From NCBI GenBank assembly GCA_963734955.1, contig CAVTJO010000006.1, forward strand, positions 186,001 through 250,000: a stretch of 64,000 nucleotides of DNA, given 5' to 3'. The notes beneath the pieces are model-generated. The model did no database searches. It was given only the letters and a program-made list of their open reading frames with translations, and had not been told where the DNA came from. Positions within the stretch are counted from its first letter, which is position 1. Every line of letters starts with the position of its first letter. The DNA comes from UBA11986 sp963734955. Lineage in GTDB: Bacteria; Bacteroidota; Ignavibacteria; UBA10030; UBA6906. This document shows, in pieces, positions 26,869 to 35,590 of this stretch. The position numbers and the translations under genes are program-made.

Positions 26869-27528
26869 TTGCACACCGTTGAAACTACCTCGGAGACAAC
26901 CGTGGGTCCCCAGAGCTTCAAGCAGGCGAAAATAGAACATTACTTGCAGCGAGCTGAGGATCACCTGCAAATGGCGCGGTATACCACCGCCCTCAGTACC
27001 CTAAGAACAGTGTATCAACTCGATCCGGAAAACTCCGCAGCGAAATCACTTCAAAAGCGTATCGAGTATTTCGTCTCGTCTCTGGTGTCGAACAAAGCTG
27101 GTAACCCGAACGGAAGACATCAAAAGCGGCGGCGCGACGAGCTTGTATTAATTGTTGATCAGGATGAGAGAGTACTTACCTCGCTCACGTCGTCACTTCG
27201 GAAGTATGGATTTGGCGCGATTGGCGCCGGGAACTACGACGAGGCGGTTGAAGCAATAGCGAGGTTCATGCCCAACATGGTCGTCTCGGAAGTGAATTTC
27301 GAAAACGGCTCGGTCGGATATGATCTATATCTTTGGATCCGGACAAATATTCGGACACGGGAGTTACCGTTTCTCTTTCTTGCAACAAGGATTGACCGGG
27401 ATACTCTGATTGCCGGGAAACGTCTCGGCGTTACCGATTTCGTACTCAAGCCGCTTGACGAAGATTTGGTGATCGCATCCATCATGAATTGCCTCACGCG
27501 GACAAAAAGGAATGGCACCTTAAAGTAG
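26869..27528 (+). CDS. TPR-like helix plus degenerate receiver domain protein
   Basis: 219 residues from TTG 26869, with GGAGG 7 bases upstream. Residues about 20-65 form a TPR-like pair (KIEHYLQRAEDHLQMARYTT, LRTVYQLDPENSAAK). Residues 91-212 form a receiver domain: LVLIVDQDE (Asp97, Asp99), the phosphorylation strand MVVSEVNFENGSVG with Glu141 at the position of the phosphoacceptor Asp, and FVLKP with Lys194. Glu there often mimics the phosphorylated state, so the domain may be always on or serve only for binding. No DNA-binding output. It stands alone between the sugar operon and queE; the partner is unknown. Confidence 0.82.
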   Translation: MHTVETTSETTVGPQSFKQAKIEHYLQRAEDHLQMARYTTALSTLRTVYQLDPENSAAKSLQKRIEYFVSSLVSNKAGNPNGRHQKRRRDELVLIVDQDERVLTSLTSSLRKYGFGAIGAGNYDEAVEAIARFMPNMVVSEVNFENGSVGYDLYLWIRTNIRTRELPFLFLATRIDRDTLIAGKRLGVTDFVLKPLDEDLVIASIMNCLTRTKRNGTLK

Positions 27529-27584
27529 GTCCTGCATTCTTTCCGACGGTTGTCCATCCGCGACCAACCAACCGTTAGCATTTC

Positions 27585-27613
27585 TTGCTTTTCCTTCCTC
27601 TTCTTGCTACCTT
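27585..27613 (+). promoter_or_regulatory. promoter for queE-queC-fumarase
   Basis: TTGCTT (27585-27590), a 17-base spacer, then TACCTT (27608-27613) followed by more T, close to the Bacteroidetes TAnnTTTG form. Confidence 0.55.
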
Positions 27614-27637
27614 TTTTTAGCTATTGTCGCCATACCA

Positions 27638-28282
27638 ATGACACAACTCGTCGTTAACGAAATTTTCCACAGTATTCAGGGTGAATCCACACATTCAGGC
27701 AGGCCGTGTGTTTTCGTGCGGCTGACCTACTGCAACCTTCGCTGTTCGTACTGCGATACGGAGTATGCGTTCCACGAGGGAACCCCACAGACCATTGACC
27801 AGGTTCTGAAACGCGTCAAGGCTTATGGAACCAGACTTGTGGAAATTACGGGGGGAGAGCCCCTTTTTCAGGAAGGTGTGCATGAGCTTATGACCCTTCT
27901 TTGCGATCAGGGCCACGAGGTTCTCCTTGAAACGGGGGGAAGCCTTGACATTTCACGAGTCGACTCCCGGGTGAAAAGAATCATGGATCTTAAGTGTCCA
28001 GGCAGCGGAATGCTCAGGAAGAATCTCTACTCGAACATTGACCATCTTCGTTCTACTGACGAAGTGAAGTTTGTGATTGGTTCCAAGGAAGATTTTGACT
28101 GGTCTGTTGGAATCATACAACAATACGCCATCGCAGACCGTTGCACCATTCTGATGTCCCCGGTTTTTGGAGAGCTTGAACCTGTGGCCCTTGCGGGCTG
28201 GATTCTCGACCAAAAAATCGATGTCAGATTTCAGATGCAACTGCACAAGTATATTTGGGAACCGGAAACAAGGGGTGTTTGA
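27638..28282 (+). CDS. queE: 7-carboxy-7-deazaguanine synthase (radical SAM)
   Basis: 214 residues. N-terminus VNEIFHSIQGESTHSGRPC, radical SAM cluster motif CNLRCSYCDTEYAF (CxxxCxxC), then the SAM-binding EITGGEPL segment (GGEP). The end DVRFQMQLHKYIWEPETRGV is typical of QueE. It contracts 6-carboxytetrahydropterin to the deazaguanine core on the way to queuosine or other deazapurines. Directly joined to queC by a one-base overlap. queD, queF and folE are not in this window. Confidence 0.95.
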   Translation: MTQLVVNEIFHSIQGESTHSGRPCVFVRLTYCNLRCSYCDTEYAFHEGTPQTIDQVLKRVKAYGTRLVEITGGEPLFQEGVHELMTLLCDQGHEVLLETGGSLDISRVDSRVKRIMDLKCPGSGMLRKNLYSNIDHLRSTDEVKFVIGSKEDFDWSVGIIQQYAIADRCTILMSPVFGELEPVALAGWILDQKIDVRFQMQLHKYIWEPETRGV

Positions 28283-28971
28283 TGAAGGGAAGAGCGGTGG
28301 TGCTCGCTAGTGGAGGAATGGACAGTTGTGTAACCACTGCAATAGCTGCGCAGAACTACGCTCTTGCCTTCCTGCATCTGAATTATGGTCAACGGACCGA
28401 GACCCGCGAACTGCAGGCTTTTCGTGACATTGCCGATCATTATCACGTCGAACGAACCCTTGTCGTCACCATGGAACATCTGTCGAAGATCGGCGGCTCA
28501 AGCCTCACTGATCTCAGCATGTCTGTAAGCGGGGCTGATCTCCACCGCAAGGATGTCCCAACCTCCTATGTCCCCTTTCGCAACGCCAACATGCTTTCCG
28601 TAGCGGTGAGTTGGGCTGAGGTTATTGGTGCTACCGCAGTTTTTGTCGGTGCGGTCGAGGAGGACTCATCCGGATATCCTGATTGCAGGAAGGAGTTCTA
28701 CGACGCTTTCAACTCAGTCATCGAGCTTGGCACGAAACCCTCAACTCACATCGAGATTGTAACACCCGTTATCCAGATGTCGAAGGCGGAAATCATCCTC
28801 CGTGGAAAAGCACTCGCGGCACCGTTCCACCTCACGTGGTCGTGCTATCAGCGCGAAGACGTGGCATGCGGGCTATGTGATAGCTGTGCCTTGCGTCTAC
28901 GGGGATTTCAAGCTGCCGGCATCGAAGATCCTGTACCATATGCAAGTAGACCGCAGTACGCGCGTCAATAG
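28282..28971 (+). CDS. queC: 7-cyano-7-deazaguanine synthase
   Basis: 229 residues from ATG 28282 (TGATGA junction with queE); the earlier start at 28255 lies inside queE. PP-loop ATPase motif VVLASGGMDSCVTTA, LNYGQRTETRE, VPFRNANMLSVAVSWAE, and the zinc site near the end CGLCDSCALRLRGF plus the earlier Cys in WSCYQRED. Converts the carboxyl to a nitrile using ammonia and ATP, giving preQ0. Same transcript as queE and probably the fumarase gene. Confidence 0.95.
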   Translation: MKGRAVVLASGGMDSCVTTAIAAQNYALAFLHLNYGQRTETRELQAFRDIADHYHVERTLVVTMEHLSKIGGSSLTDLSMSVSGADLHRKDVPTSYVPFRNANMLSVAVSWAEVIGATAVFVGAVEEDSSGYPDCRKEFYDAFNSVIELGTKPSTHIEIVTPVIQMSKAEIILRGKALAAPFHLTWSCYQREDVACGLCDSCALRLRGFQAAGIEDPVPYASRPQYARQ

Positions 28972-29000
28972 TGGACGCGTTCAATCAAGGAGAATTGACA

Positions 29001-30524
29001 ATGGAACATTTCAAAGAGAGCATCCTGAAACTTGTTGTCGAGACATCATCCAACCTTCCTCCGGATGTCCGGAGAGCAGTCGAGCGATCAATTGAGCTGG
29101 AAACCCCTGGCACGCAGTCAGCGCTCGCGCTGCAGGCGATAGCGGAAAACGTTGACATGGCATGTGACACTGAGGCGCCGATTTGCCAGGATACCGGCAT
29201 GCCAACGTTCGAAATCAAGGTCCCTGTTGGCGCGAACCAGATTATCATGAAGAAGCAAATCGGAGAAGCGATTGCTGAGGCAACCAAACTCGGGAAGCTG
29301 CGCCCGAATTCGGTCGACGTTCTCACGAACAAGAATACCGGGAACAATCTTGGCGTCGGAACACCGGTGGTGCATTTTGAACAATGGGAGGAGAATGACA
29401 TCGAGATTCGCCTTATTCTCAAGGGAGGTGGATGTGAGAACAAGAATATCCAGTATTCCATCCCATGCACGCTCGACCAATTGGGACGAGCCGACAGGAC
29501 CTTCGACGGCGTTCGCAAGTGCATCCTGCACGCCGTATTCCAGGCGCAAGGGCATGGATGCAGCATCGGGGCGCTCGGCGTCGCAATTGGCGGCGACAGG
29601 GCTTCAGGGTACGCCTATGCGAAGCAACAGTTGTTTCGTCCCCTTGACGATATCAATCCGAATCCGGAGCTCGCGAAACTTGAGAACTACGTCATGGAGA
29701 ATGCAAACAAACTTGGCATCGGCACGATGGGGTTCGGGGGCAAATCCACACTGATCGGCTGCAAGATTGGCGCGTACAATCGACTGCCGGCAAGTTACTT
29801 TGTTTCCGTTGCGTACGACTGTTGGGCGTTCCGTCGCCTTGGTGTGATTCTGGACTCGAAATCGGGGAAGATCAAACGCTGGCTGTACAAGGATGACACT
29901 CCGGCTGTGAGGATGGCCAAGACTCACGGGCTGCCTGCAACCGGCCGTGAAGTACATCTTGCAACACCGATCTCCGTGGAACAAATTCGGTCTCTTCATG
30001 TTGGCGATGTCGTACTCCTGAGTGGAATCGTTCACACCGGTCGTGACGCAATGCATCATCATTTGATGACTCACGACGCCCCCGTTGATTTGAATGGAGC
30101 GGTGATCTATCACTGCGGTCCAGTTGTTCTCAAGGATGGTGACAAATGGCGGATGACAGCCGCGGGTCCAACCACGAGTTCACGTGAAGAACCATATCAG
30201 GCTGATATCATCAAGAAGTTCGGCCTTAGAGCAGTCATTGGAAAGGGAGGCATGGGGGCGCGGACCCTTGCAGCGTTGAAAGCCAATGGAGCAGTGTACC
30301 TCAATGCGATTGGCGGAGCGGCGCAGTTCTATTCCCGATGCATTACTGAAGTTGAAGGTGTCGACCTTTTGGAATTCGGAACGCCGGAAGCAATGTGGCA
30401 TATCAGAGTCAAAGACTTTCCGGCGATTGTGACCATGGACTCACATGGACACAGTCTCCATCTCGATGTCGAAAATGCTTCGGCGAAAGAGCTCGCGAAG
30501 TTTGCAGAACCTGTTGAACTTTGA
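29001..30524 (+). CDS. class I fumarate hydratase
   Basis: 507 residues from ATG 29001, with AAGGAG 8 bases upstream; the GTG at 28971 has no such site. Single-chain class I (4Fe-4S) fumarase with alpha and beta parts fused: N-terminal part with CDTEAPICQDTGMPTF and KGGGCENKN (cluster Cys residues) and C-terminal part from about residue 320 with SGIVHTGRDAMHHHLM and KGGMGARTLAAL. It hydrates fumarate to malate in the TCA cycle; cluster makes it oxygen sensitive. Starts 30 bases after queC. Confidence 0.93.
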   Translation: MEHFKESILKLVVETSSNLPPDVRRAVERSIELETPGTQSALALQAIAENVDMACDTEAPICQDTGMPTFEIKVPVGANQIIMKKQIGEAIAEATKLGKLRPNSVDVLTNKNTGNNLGVGTPVVHFEQWEENDIEIRLILKGGGCENKNIQYSIPCTLDQLGRADRTFDGVRKCILHAVFQAQGHGCSIGALGVAIGGDRASGYAYAKQQLFRPLDDINPNPELAKLENYVMENANKLGIGTMGFGGKSTLIGCKIGAYNRLPASYFVSVAYDCWAFRRLGVILDSKSGKIKRWLYKDDTPAVRMAKTHGLPATGREVHLATPISVEQIRSLHVGDVVLLSGIVHTGRDAMHHHLMTHDAPVDLNGAVIYHCGPVVLKDGDKWRMTAAGPTTSSREEPYQADIIKKFGLRAVIGKGGMGARTLAALKANGAVYLNAIGGAAQFYSRCITEVEGVDLLEFGTPEAMWHIRVKDFPAIVTMDSHGHSLHLDVENASAKELAKFAEPVEL

Positions 30525-30544
30525 GAGGGATTAGTTCTTTACTG

Positions 30545-30863
30545 ATGGCGCCTTCGGCAACCTGATCTTTACGGCAGAATCTGGAGTGTTGTCCGGCACA
30601 TCCCGAAAGGGAAAGTAACCTCCTACGGGGAAATCGCCCGTCAGTGCGGTTTTCCCCGGCATGCCCGTCTTGTGGGTTATGCATTGCACAATCTTCCGCT
30701 TGGTTCAAATATCCCGTGGCATCGGGTTGTCAATTCCCAGGGAAGGATATCCCTTCCGAAACGGAACGGCCATTACCAAACGCAAAAGCAACTTCTTGAA
30801 AAGGAAGGCGTTGTCTTTCTCAAGGAGAGGATTAGCATGTCTGTATACGGCTGGTGGGAGTAA
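30545..30863 (+). CDS. alkyltransferase-like protein (ATL, MGMT homologue without the acceptor Cys); start region frame-broken
   Basis: The open frame from 30546 gives YGRIWSVVRHIPKGKVTSYG, EIARQCGFPRHARLVGYAL and PWHRVVNSQGRISLP. In methyltransferases the motif is PCHRV; here Trp replaces the acceptor Cys, which marks ATL proteins that bind O6-alkylguanine and hand it to nucleotide excision repair. The frame has no ATG, GTG or TTG between the stop at 30543-30545 and the conserved part. An ATG at 30545 with the right distance is one base out of frame, so a one-base indel near 30545-30565 is likely. Full length would be about 105 residues, normal for ATL. Confidence 0.72.
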
Positions 30864-30956
30864 AGAGGCGGGGGAGGTGAGACGATTGCGGTGGTTCGGA
30901 ATCTCTCGGTATCTCCTTCCGAATTTCAAACCTCTTACACTAAGCAAGTATAACCG

Positions 30957-32096
30957 GTGCGTCGACGTAGCATTGCTTTTTTCTTCTCGGCCGCGTTTGC
31001 CGTGTATGGTCTTGCTGAATTTCTATATTTTCATCCGGGGATGGGGAGTCGTTCGGGAGCACTTCCTTTGCTGTCTCCGTACTTGGCTGCCTTTCTCGTG
31101 TTGTCACTATCGTTTATCGCTGGACGATTTCTCGAGCGGGTGCGACTATCCTGGCTGAGTTCATTGCTTGTGTGGATCGGCTCGTTCTGGCTTGCAGCCT
31201 TGGTGTATTTCCTGATCGCTGTTGCCATCATTGACATTGTTTCCTGGGTGAATCTTTTGATTCCAGTGGTACCTGATTCTCTGAGCGGACCATTAATGGC
31301 GATGTCCGTCGGATTATTGGTACTCGTCATCGTGATTATAGGCCATTTGAATGCCCTCATGCCGAGGATCCAAACCCTCGATCTTCTTGTCCACAAAACC
31401 TCTCGTCATTTCCGAACGTTGAATATTGCCGTTGCCTCCGACATCCATCTCGGCACGATCGTCTGCAAGGCCAGATTGGAGCGAATTGTCCGTGACATAA
31501 ACGCTCTTAGTCCCGATCTGGTTCTGCTCCCCGGTGATGTTGTTGATGAAGATATTGGGCCTGTCATCAAACAGAATCTCGGTGAGACGCTGCGGAAACT
31601 TAACGCGAAGTTTGGGGTTTACGCGATTACAGGGAACCATGAGTATATTGGTGGAGTAGAGGCTGCGTGCAAGTATCTCACCGAACACGGGATTACGATG
31701 CTGCGGGACTCTTCGGTCAAGATCGATGATAGTGTCTACATCGTTGGGAGGGAGGATCGGGCAATCAGTCAGTTTGCGGGGCGGAGGAGAAAATCACTCG
31801 ATGAATTGATGACACACGTTGATCGGTCGTACCCCGTTATTCTGATGGATCACCAGCCGTTCAGGCTCGGAGAAGCTGTCAACGCCGGTGTAGACCTGCA
31901 GCTTTCGGGGCACACTCATCACGGGCAGCTCTGGCCATTCAACTTCATCACACGAAAGATATATGAGGTGAGCTGGGGATATAAGAAAAAAGGGAACACA
32001 CACGTTTACGTTTCCAGTGGGGTCGGGACCTGGGGTCCCCCGGTTCGCATCGGGAACACTCCGGAAATCGTTAATGTCAGACTTACATTGGCCTGA
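30957..32096 (+). CDS. membrane-anchored metallophosphoesterase (YkuE/YaeI-like)
   Basis: 379 residues from GTG 30957. Four hydrophobic helices in residues 5-135, then a calcineurin-like phosphoesterase domain: VASDIHLGTIV (Asp, His), VLLPGDVVDED (Asp), ITGNHEYIGG (Asn, His), MDHQPFRLG and SGHTHHGQLWP (three metal His). The catalytic part faces either side of the membrane depending on topology. Relatives hydrolyse phospholipids or lipid-linked pyrophosphates such as UDP-diacylglucosamine; substrate here is open. Neighbours give no hint. Confidence 0.88.
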   Translation: MRRRSIAFFFSAAFAVYGLAEFLYFHPGMGSRSGALPLLSPYLAAFLVLSLSFIAGRFLERVRLSWLSSLLVWIGSFWLAALVYFLIAVAIIDIVSWVNLLIPVVPDSLSGPLMAMSVGLLVLVIVIIGHLNALMPRIQTLDLLVHKTSRHFRTLNIAVASDIHLGTIVCKARLERIVRDINALSPDLVLLPGDVVDEDIGPVIKQNLGETLRKLNAKFGVYAITGNHEYIGGVEAACKYLTEHGITMLRDSSVKIDDSVYIVGREDRAISQFAGRRRKSLDELMTHVDRSYPVILMDHQPFRLGEAVNAGVDLQLSGHTHHGQLWPFNFITRKIYEVSWGYKKKGNTHVYVSSGVGTWGPPVRIGNTPEIVNVRLTLA

Positions 32097-32173
32097 CCTT
32101 GATATTCATTCACCATTTCAATTAATTCACTTCACAATCCCGGAGTATCCTGTTCTTTAGATCTGAGGAGCGA

Positions 32174-32563
32174 ATGTCTGACGAAGTTGTCCAGCATGAT
32201 CCCCCGCTAAAGGCTAAGAAGCGGCCAAGAGAATTGGCGGTCATAAACCAGGCGGGCTGCACCGGATGTGAAGTATGCGTTGAGTTCTGTCCCGTGGATT
32301 GCATCCTCACCGTGCCCGGGCCCGACTTCGACCAGCACAAGAAACTCGTTGAGATCGATCTCGATATTTGTATTGGGTGCAAGCTGTGCGTGAAGTACTG
32401 TCCTTGGGAAACAATCGAGATGGTCGCGAGTAATGAGGCGCTTGAAGTGGCCACCGCCTGGACCCAGCGTTCCGTCCTCCCGAACGCGGAATGGGTACAG
32501 GGAACGGAAATAGAGATTGTCAAGGGGGGCCCGCTTCCTCTTCCAGGATCGAAGTCGGGATAG
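32174..32563 (+). CDS. 2[4Fe-4S] ferredoxin-type protein
   Basis: 129 residues. Two cluster motifs, CTGCEVCVEFCPVDC and CIGCKLCVKYCPWE, each CxxCxxCxxxCP. There are N-terminal (about 28 residues, basic) and C-terminal (about 40 residues) extensions around them. Resembles small ferredoxins acting as electron carriers or subunits of larger oxidoreductases; no partner gene is next to it. A 24-base palindrome follows at 32635. Confidence 0.9.
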   Translation: MSDEVVQHDPPLKAKKRPRELAVINQAGCTGCEVCVEFCPVDCILTVPGPDFDQHKKLVEIDLDICIGCKLCVKYCPWETIEMVASNEALEVATAWTQRSVLPNAEWVQGTEIEIVKGGPLPLPGSKSG

Positions 32564-32634
32564 TTTTGCCTCAACTTGTGTGTTCGAATTGGATGAGCTG
32601 GCCATCTCCACAGGAACCACGACGACGATGATGT

Positions 32635-32658
32635 TGAGGGAAGCACGTGCTTCCCTCA
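32635..32658 (+). terminator. perfect 24-base palindrome, possible terminator
   Basis: TGAGGGAAGCAC (32635-32646) is followed at once by its exact complement to 32658. The RNA would form a stem of ten pairs with a 4-base loop. Only TGTGTTTC follows, a weak U tract, so termination is likely but not certain. Confidence 0.5.
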
Positions 32659-32672
32659 TGTGTTTCTGTGCA

Positions 32673-32701
32673 TTGCAAGTCATGGTGATTTTTCATATTT
32701 T
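32673..32701 (+). promoter_or_regulatory. promoter for tRNA-Thr
   Basis: TTGCAA (32673-32678), a 17-base spacer, then TATTTT (32696-32701). Expected start is about 70 bases before the tRNA. Confidence 0.5.
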
Positions 32702-32776
32702 GGTTCCGCATTGTGGGACTGCACTCTGCGCTGCCCGCTCTCCAATGCATGCATTTGGCGCGTAAGATTGAAGTAT

Positions 32777-32849
32777 GCTGGCGTAGCTCAGTTGGTAGAG
32801 CAGCTGATTCGTAATCAGCAGGTCGACGGTTCAAGTCCGCCCGCCAGCT
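32777..32849 (+). tRNA. tRNA-Thr (anticodon CGT)
   Basis: 73 bases. Acceptor GCTGGCG (32777-32783) pairs with CGCCAGC (32842-32848), discriminator T. D stem GCTC/GAGC, anticodon stem GCTGA/TCAGC with loop TTCGTAA, giving anticodon CGT (reads ACG). T loop TTCAAGT is canonical. The T stem GACGG/CCGCC has one A-C mismatch. The 3' CCA is not encoded. Confidence 0.95.
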
Positions 32850-33039
32850 CAACAGTCTTTTAGTCACTTGCCTGTCGGATTTTCATCCTGTAATCCTATC
32901 TGCAACCCATCGGCGTTGATTTTATGGTGAGCTTCAGGCGGCACCCTTTGTCACAGAAGCCAAGGCATCAGGGAGTCTTCTCGAAAAATGCTATGCGCAT
33001 ACCAGGTCAAAGGACGCTCGTAACAAGCGGAATTACGCC

Positions 33040-34002
33040 ATGTTTGATGTAATCGTTGTTGGTGGAGGTCCTTCAGGCCTTTCTTGCGCTATTGAAGCCA
33101 AGAAAGCGCAACTCTCAGCGGTTGTACTCGAAAAGGGAAGTATCGTTGATGCGATCAGACGCTTCCCATCGAATCTCATCTGGTTTTCAACACCAGAACT
33201 GCTGGAAATCGGGGATGTACCTTTTGTCATTTCCTCCGTTCGACCCACCCGTGTGGACACTCTCAGATATTATCAGAAGGTGGTCCAATATCACGGACTC
33301 GAGTTCAGATACTTTGATCCGGTTGAGAGTGTTACAAAGGGGAAAGAGGAGTTCACTGTGACAACGTCTTCAGGAAAAGTCTACAGGGGACGAAATGTAG
33401 TCCTCGCGACTGGCTACTTCGACAACCCCAACCGTCTGGACGTTCCGGGCGAGTCGCTTCCTCACGTAATGCACTATTACGATGAGCCATTCAAATACTT
33501 TGATTGCGACGTTGCGATCATAGGTGGTCGAAACTCGGCAGTTGAAGCGGCCCTGGATTTATATCGTCACGGTGCGCGCGTGACCCTCATTCATCGTAGA
33601 GAGAATCTGAGTCCTGGAGTAAAGTACTGGATTCTTCCTGACATTGAGAACCGCATCAAGGCCGGCCAGGTGAAGGCCGTGTTTGGCACGACAGTCCGCG
33701 AGATTCGTCAGAGATCAGTAGTGGTGAACGCGCCCGATGGGGAAAAGGAATTGTCAAGTGATTTTGTCTTCGTGCTTATCGGGTTCCATCCGGATACAGC
33801 GCATCTCAGACGGTTCGGCGTTGAAGTACAGAGTGACACCCTTGCCCCGTGCTTCGATGAACGTACGTTCGAAACGAACGTGAAGGGTCTATATGTTGCC
33901 GGATCGCTTGTCGCGGGCAAAAACAACAATAAGGTGTTTGTTGAGAACGGCAGGCTTCACGGTGCGGTGATTGTCGAATCCATTGTCTCATCCCGAGGAT
34001 AG
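33040..34002 (+). CDS. ypdA: YpdA family bacillithiol disulfide reductase
   Basis: 320 residues. Thioredoxin-reductase-like two-domain flavoprotein: FAD motif VIVVGGGPSGLSCAIEA, NADPH motif VAIIGGRNSAVEAALDLYRH, and the C-terminal GLYVAGSLVAGKNNNKVFVENG. It lacks the CxxC pair of thioredoxin reductase, as YpdA does (KYWILPDIENR where the dithiol would be), and has the YpdA markers FPSNLIWFSTPELLEIGDVP and RPTRVDTLRYY. Known role: reduces bacillithiol disulfide with NADPH. This suggests the cell uses bacillithiol or its N-methyl form, known in Chlorobium. Single gene between tRNA-Thr and atpD. Confidence 0.9.
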   Translation: MFDVIVVGGGPSGLSCAIEAKKAQLSAVVLEKGSIVDAIRRFPSNLIWFSTPELLEIGDVPFVISSVRPTRVDTLRYYQKVVQYHGLEFRYFDPVESVTKGKEEFTVTTSSGKVYRGRNVVLATGYFDNPNRLDVPGESLPHVMHYYDEPFKYFDCDVAIIGGRNSAVEAALDLYRHGARVTLIHRRENLSPGVKYWILPDIENRIKAGQVKAVFGTTVREIRQRSVVVNAPDGEKELSSDFVFVLIGFHPDTAHLRRFGVEVQSDTLAPCFDERTFETNVKGLYVAGSLVAGKNNNKVFVENGRLHGAVIVESIVSSRG

Positions 34003-34085
34003 TCGACCAACTTCATGCATCATGCGTGATGAACGATTCGCTTCAGAGTCCTTCTGTCGAGCAGTGTCGTGAAGTGGTCGTTTTG

Positions 34086-34114
34086 TTGATTTGCAGCCAA
34101 GTTTTTCGTAAGTT
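34086..34114 (+). promoter_or_regulatory. promoter for atpDC
   Basis: TTGATT (34086-34091), a 17-base spacer, then TAAGTT (34109-34114), about 50 bases before atpD. Confidence 0.5.
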
Positions 34115-34165
34115 CTGTCCACAAGATCTCATTCATCTGTCTGGTGTACTTCCGAAAGGAACCGA

Positions 34166-35575
34166 ATGAACGAAGGTAAGATTGTCCAGATTATTGGACC
34201 AGTTGTCGATATTGATTTCTCTGGTGGCAAGCTTCCCTCTATTCTGAGCGCCATCCGTATCCCTCACAGCAGCGGCGACGGCTCGACGGAAGACCTGATT
34301 GTTGAAGTGCAACAGCATCTTGGCGACAGCCGGGTGCGCACGGTTGCAATGGACTCGACGGACGGTCTTTCCCGGGGGATTACCTGTTACGATACGGGTG
34401 GGCCAATAACGATTCCGGTGGGGCCTTCCACGCTTGGTCGCCTGATCAACGTTATCGGCCACGGCATTGATGGTCTCGGGCCCATCAAGTCGGATATCCA
34501 GTACCCCATTCACCGCCCGGCCCCTGAATTCGATACACTCTCGACAAACAAGGAGCTGTTTGAAACTGGGATCAAAGTTGTTGATCTGCTTGAGCCCTAC
34601 ACAAAAGGAGGGAAAACAGGGCTGTTCGGTGGGGCAGGGGTTGGGAAGACTGTGATCATTCAGGAGTTGATCCACAATATTGCCAAGGAACACGGAGGTT
34701 TCTCTGTGTTCAGCGGTGTCGGGGAACGAACGCGCGAAGGAAATGATCTGTGGATCGAGATGAAGGAATCCGGTGTTCTCGACAAGACTGCACTGGTATT
34801 CGGCCAGATGAACGAGCCGCCAGGGGCTCGTGCTCGTGTTGCGCTCACGGGGTTGACCATTGCCGAGTACTTCCGCGATTCGGAAGGCAAGGATGTGTTG
34901 CTCTTTATTGATAACATTTTCAGGTTCGTCCAGGCTGGGTCAGAGGTATCTGCCCTTCTTGGGCGCATGCCGTCCGCCGTCGGTTATCAGCCGACGCTGG
35001 GAACGGAAATGGGGGAGTTGCAAGAGAGAATCACCTCAACCAAGAAAGGGTCGATCACGTCGGTGCAGGCAATCTATGTACCGGCAGACGATCTTACGGA
35101 CCCGGCCCCGGCAACCACATTCTCGCATCTCGATGCCACGACCGTTCTCAGCCGTCAGATCTCGGAGCTTGGAATTTATCCGGCCGTCGACCCTCTTGAT
35201 TCAACGTCACGAATTCTAGACCCGCTTATCGTTGGAGAGGAACACTATGCCGTCGCCAAACGTGTAAAGGAAATTCTGCAGACCTACAAGGACCTTCAGG
35301 ATATCATCAACATCCTCGGCATCGATGAGCTCTCCGACGAGGACAAACAGACGGTATCACGCGCCCGGAAGATTCAGAAGTTCCTCTCGCAGCCATTCCA
35401 CGTTGCTGAACAGTTCACAGGCATTCCCGGCAAATATGTGAAGCTGGAGGACACGATCCATAGTTTCAAGATGATCATCGATGGTGAATGCGATGAGCTA
35501 CCCGAGCAGGCATTCTTGATGGTGGGAACTATTGAAGAGGCCTTCGAACAGGCCAAGAAATTGCAGACTGCCTGA
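34166..35575 (+). CDS. atpD: F1Fo ATP synthase subunit beta
   Basis: 469 residues, normal length; ATG with AAAGGA upstream. P-loop GGAGVGKT, catalytic Glu in GERTREGNDL, ALVFGQMNEPPGARARV, the Walker B segment DVLLFIDNIFRF, and ALLGRMPSAVGYQPTL. Makes the catalytic sites of F1 together with alpha. Only atpC follows; the genes for alpha, gamma, delta and Fo are not in this window. This split is known in Chlorobia and relatives. Confidence 0.99.
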   Translation: MNEGKIVQIIGPVVDIDFSGGKLPSILSAIRIPHSSGDGSTEDLIVEVQQHLGDSRVRTVAMDSTDGLSRGITCYDTGGPITIPVGPSTLGRLINVIGHGIDGLGPIKSDIQYPIHRPAPEFDTLSTNKELFETGIKVVDLLEPYTKGGKTGLFGGAGVGKTVIIQELIHNIAKEHGGFSVFSGVGERTREGNDLWIEMKESGVLDKTALVFGQMNEPPGARARVALTGLTIAEYFRDSEGKDVLLFIDNIFRFVQAGSEVSALLGRMPSAVGYQPTLGTEMGELQERITSTKKGSITSVQAIYVPADDLTDPAPATTFSHLDATTVLSRQISELGIYPAVDPLDSTSRILDPLIVGEEHYAVAKRVKEILQTYKDLQDIINILGIDELSDEDKQTVSRARKIQKFLSQPFHVAEQFTGIPGKYVKLEDTIHSFKMIIDGECDELPEQAFLMVGTIEEAFEQAKKLQTA

Positions 35576-35590
35576 GCTGGTCACAGAGCC

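Noticed and set aside
27529..27637. preQ1 riboswitch before queE
   Set aside because: The predicted leader is under 20 bases, too short, and has no such pseudoknot.
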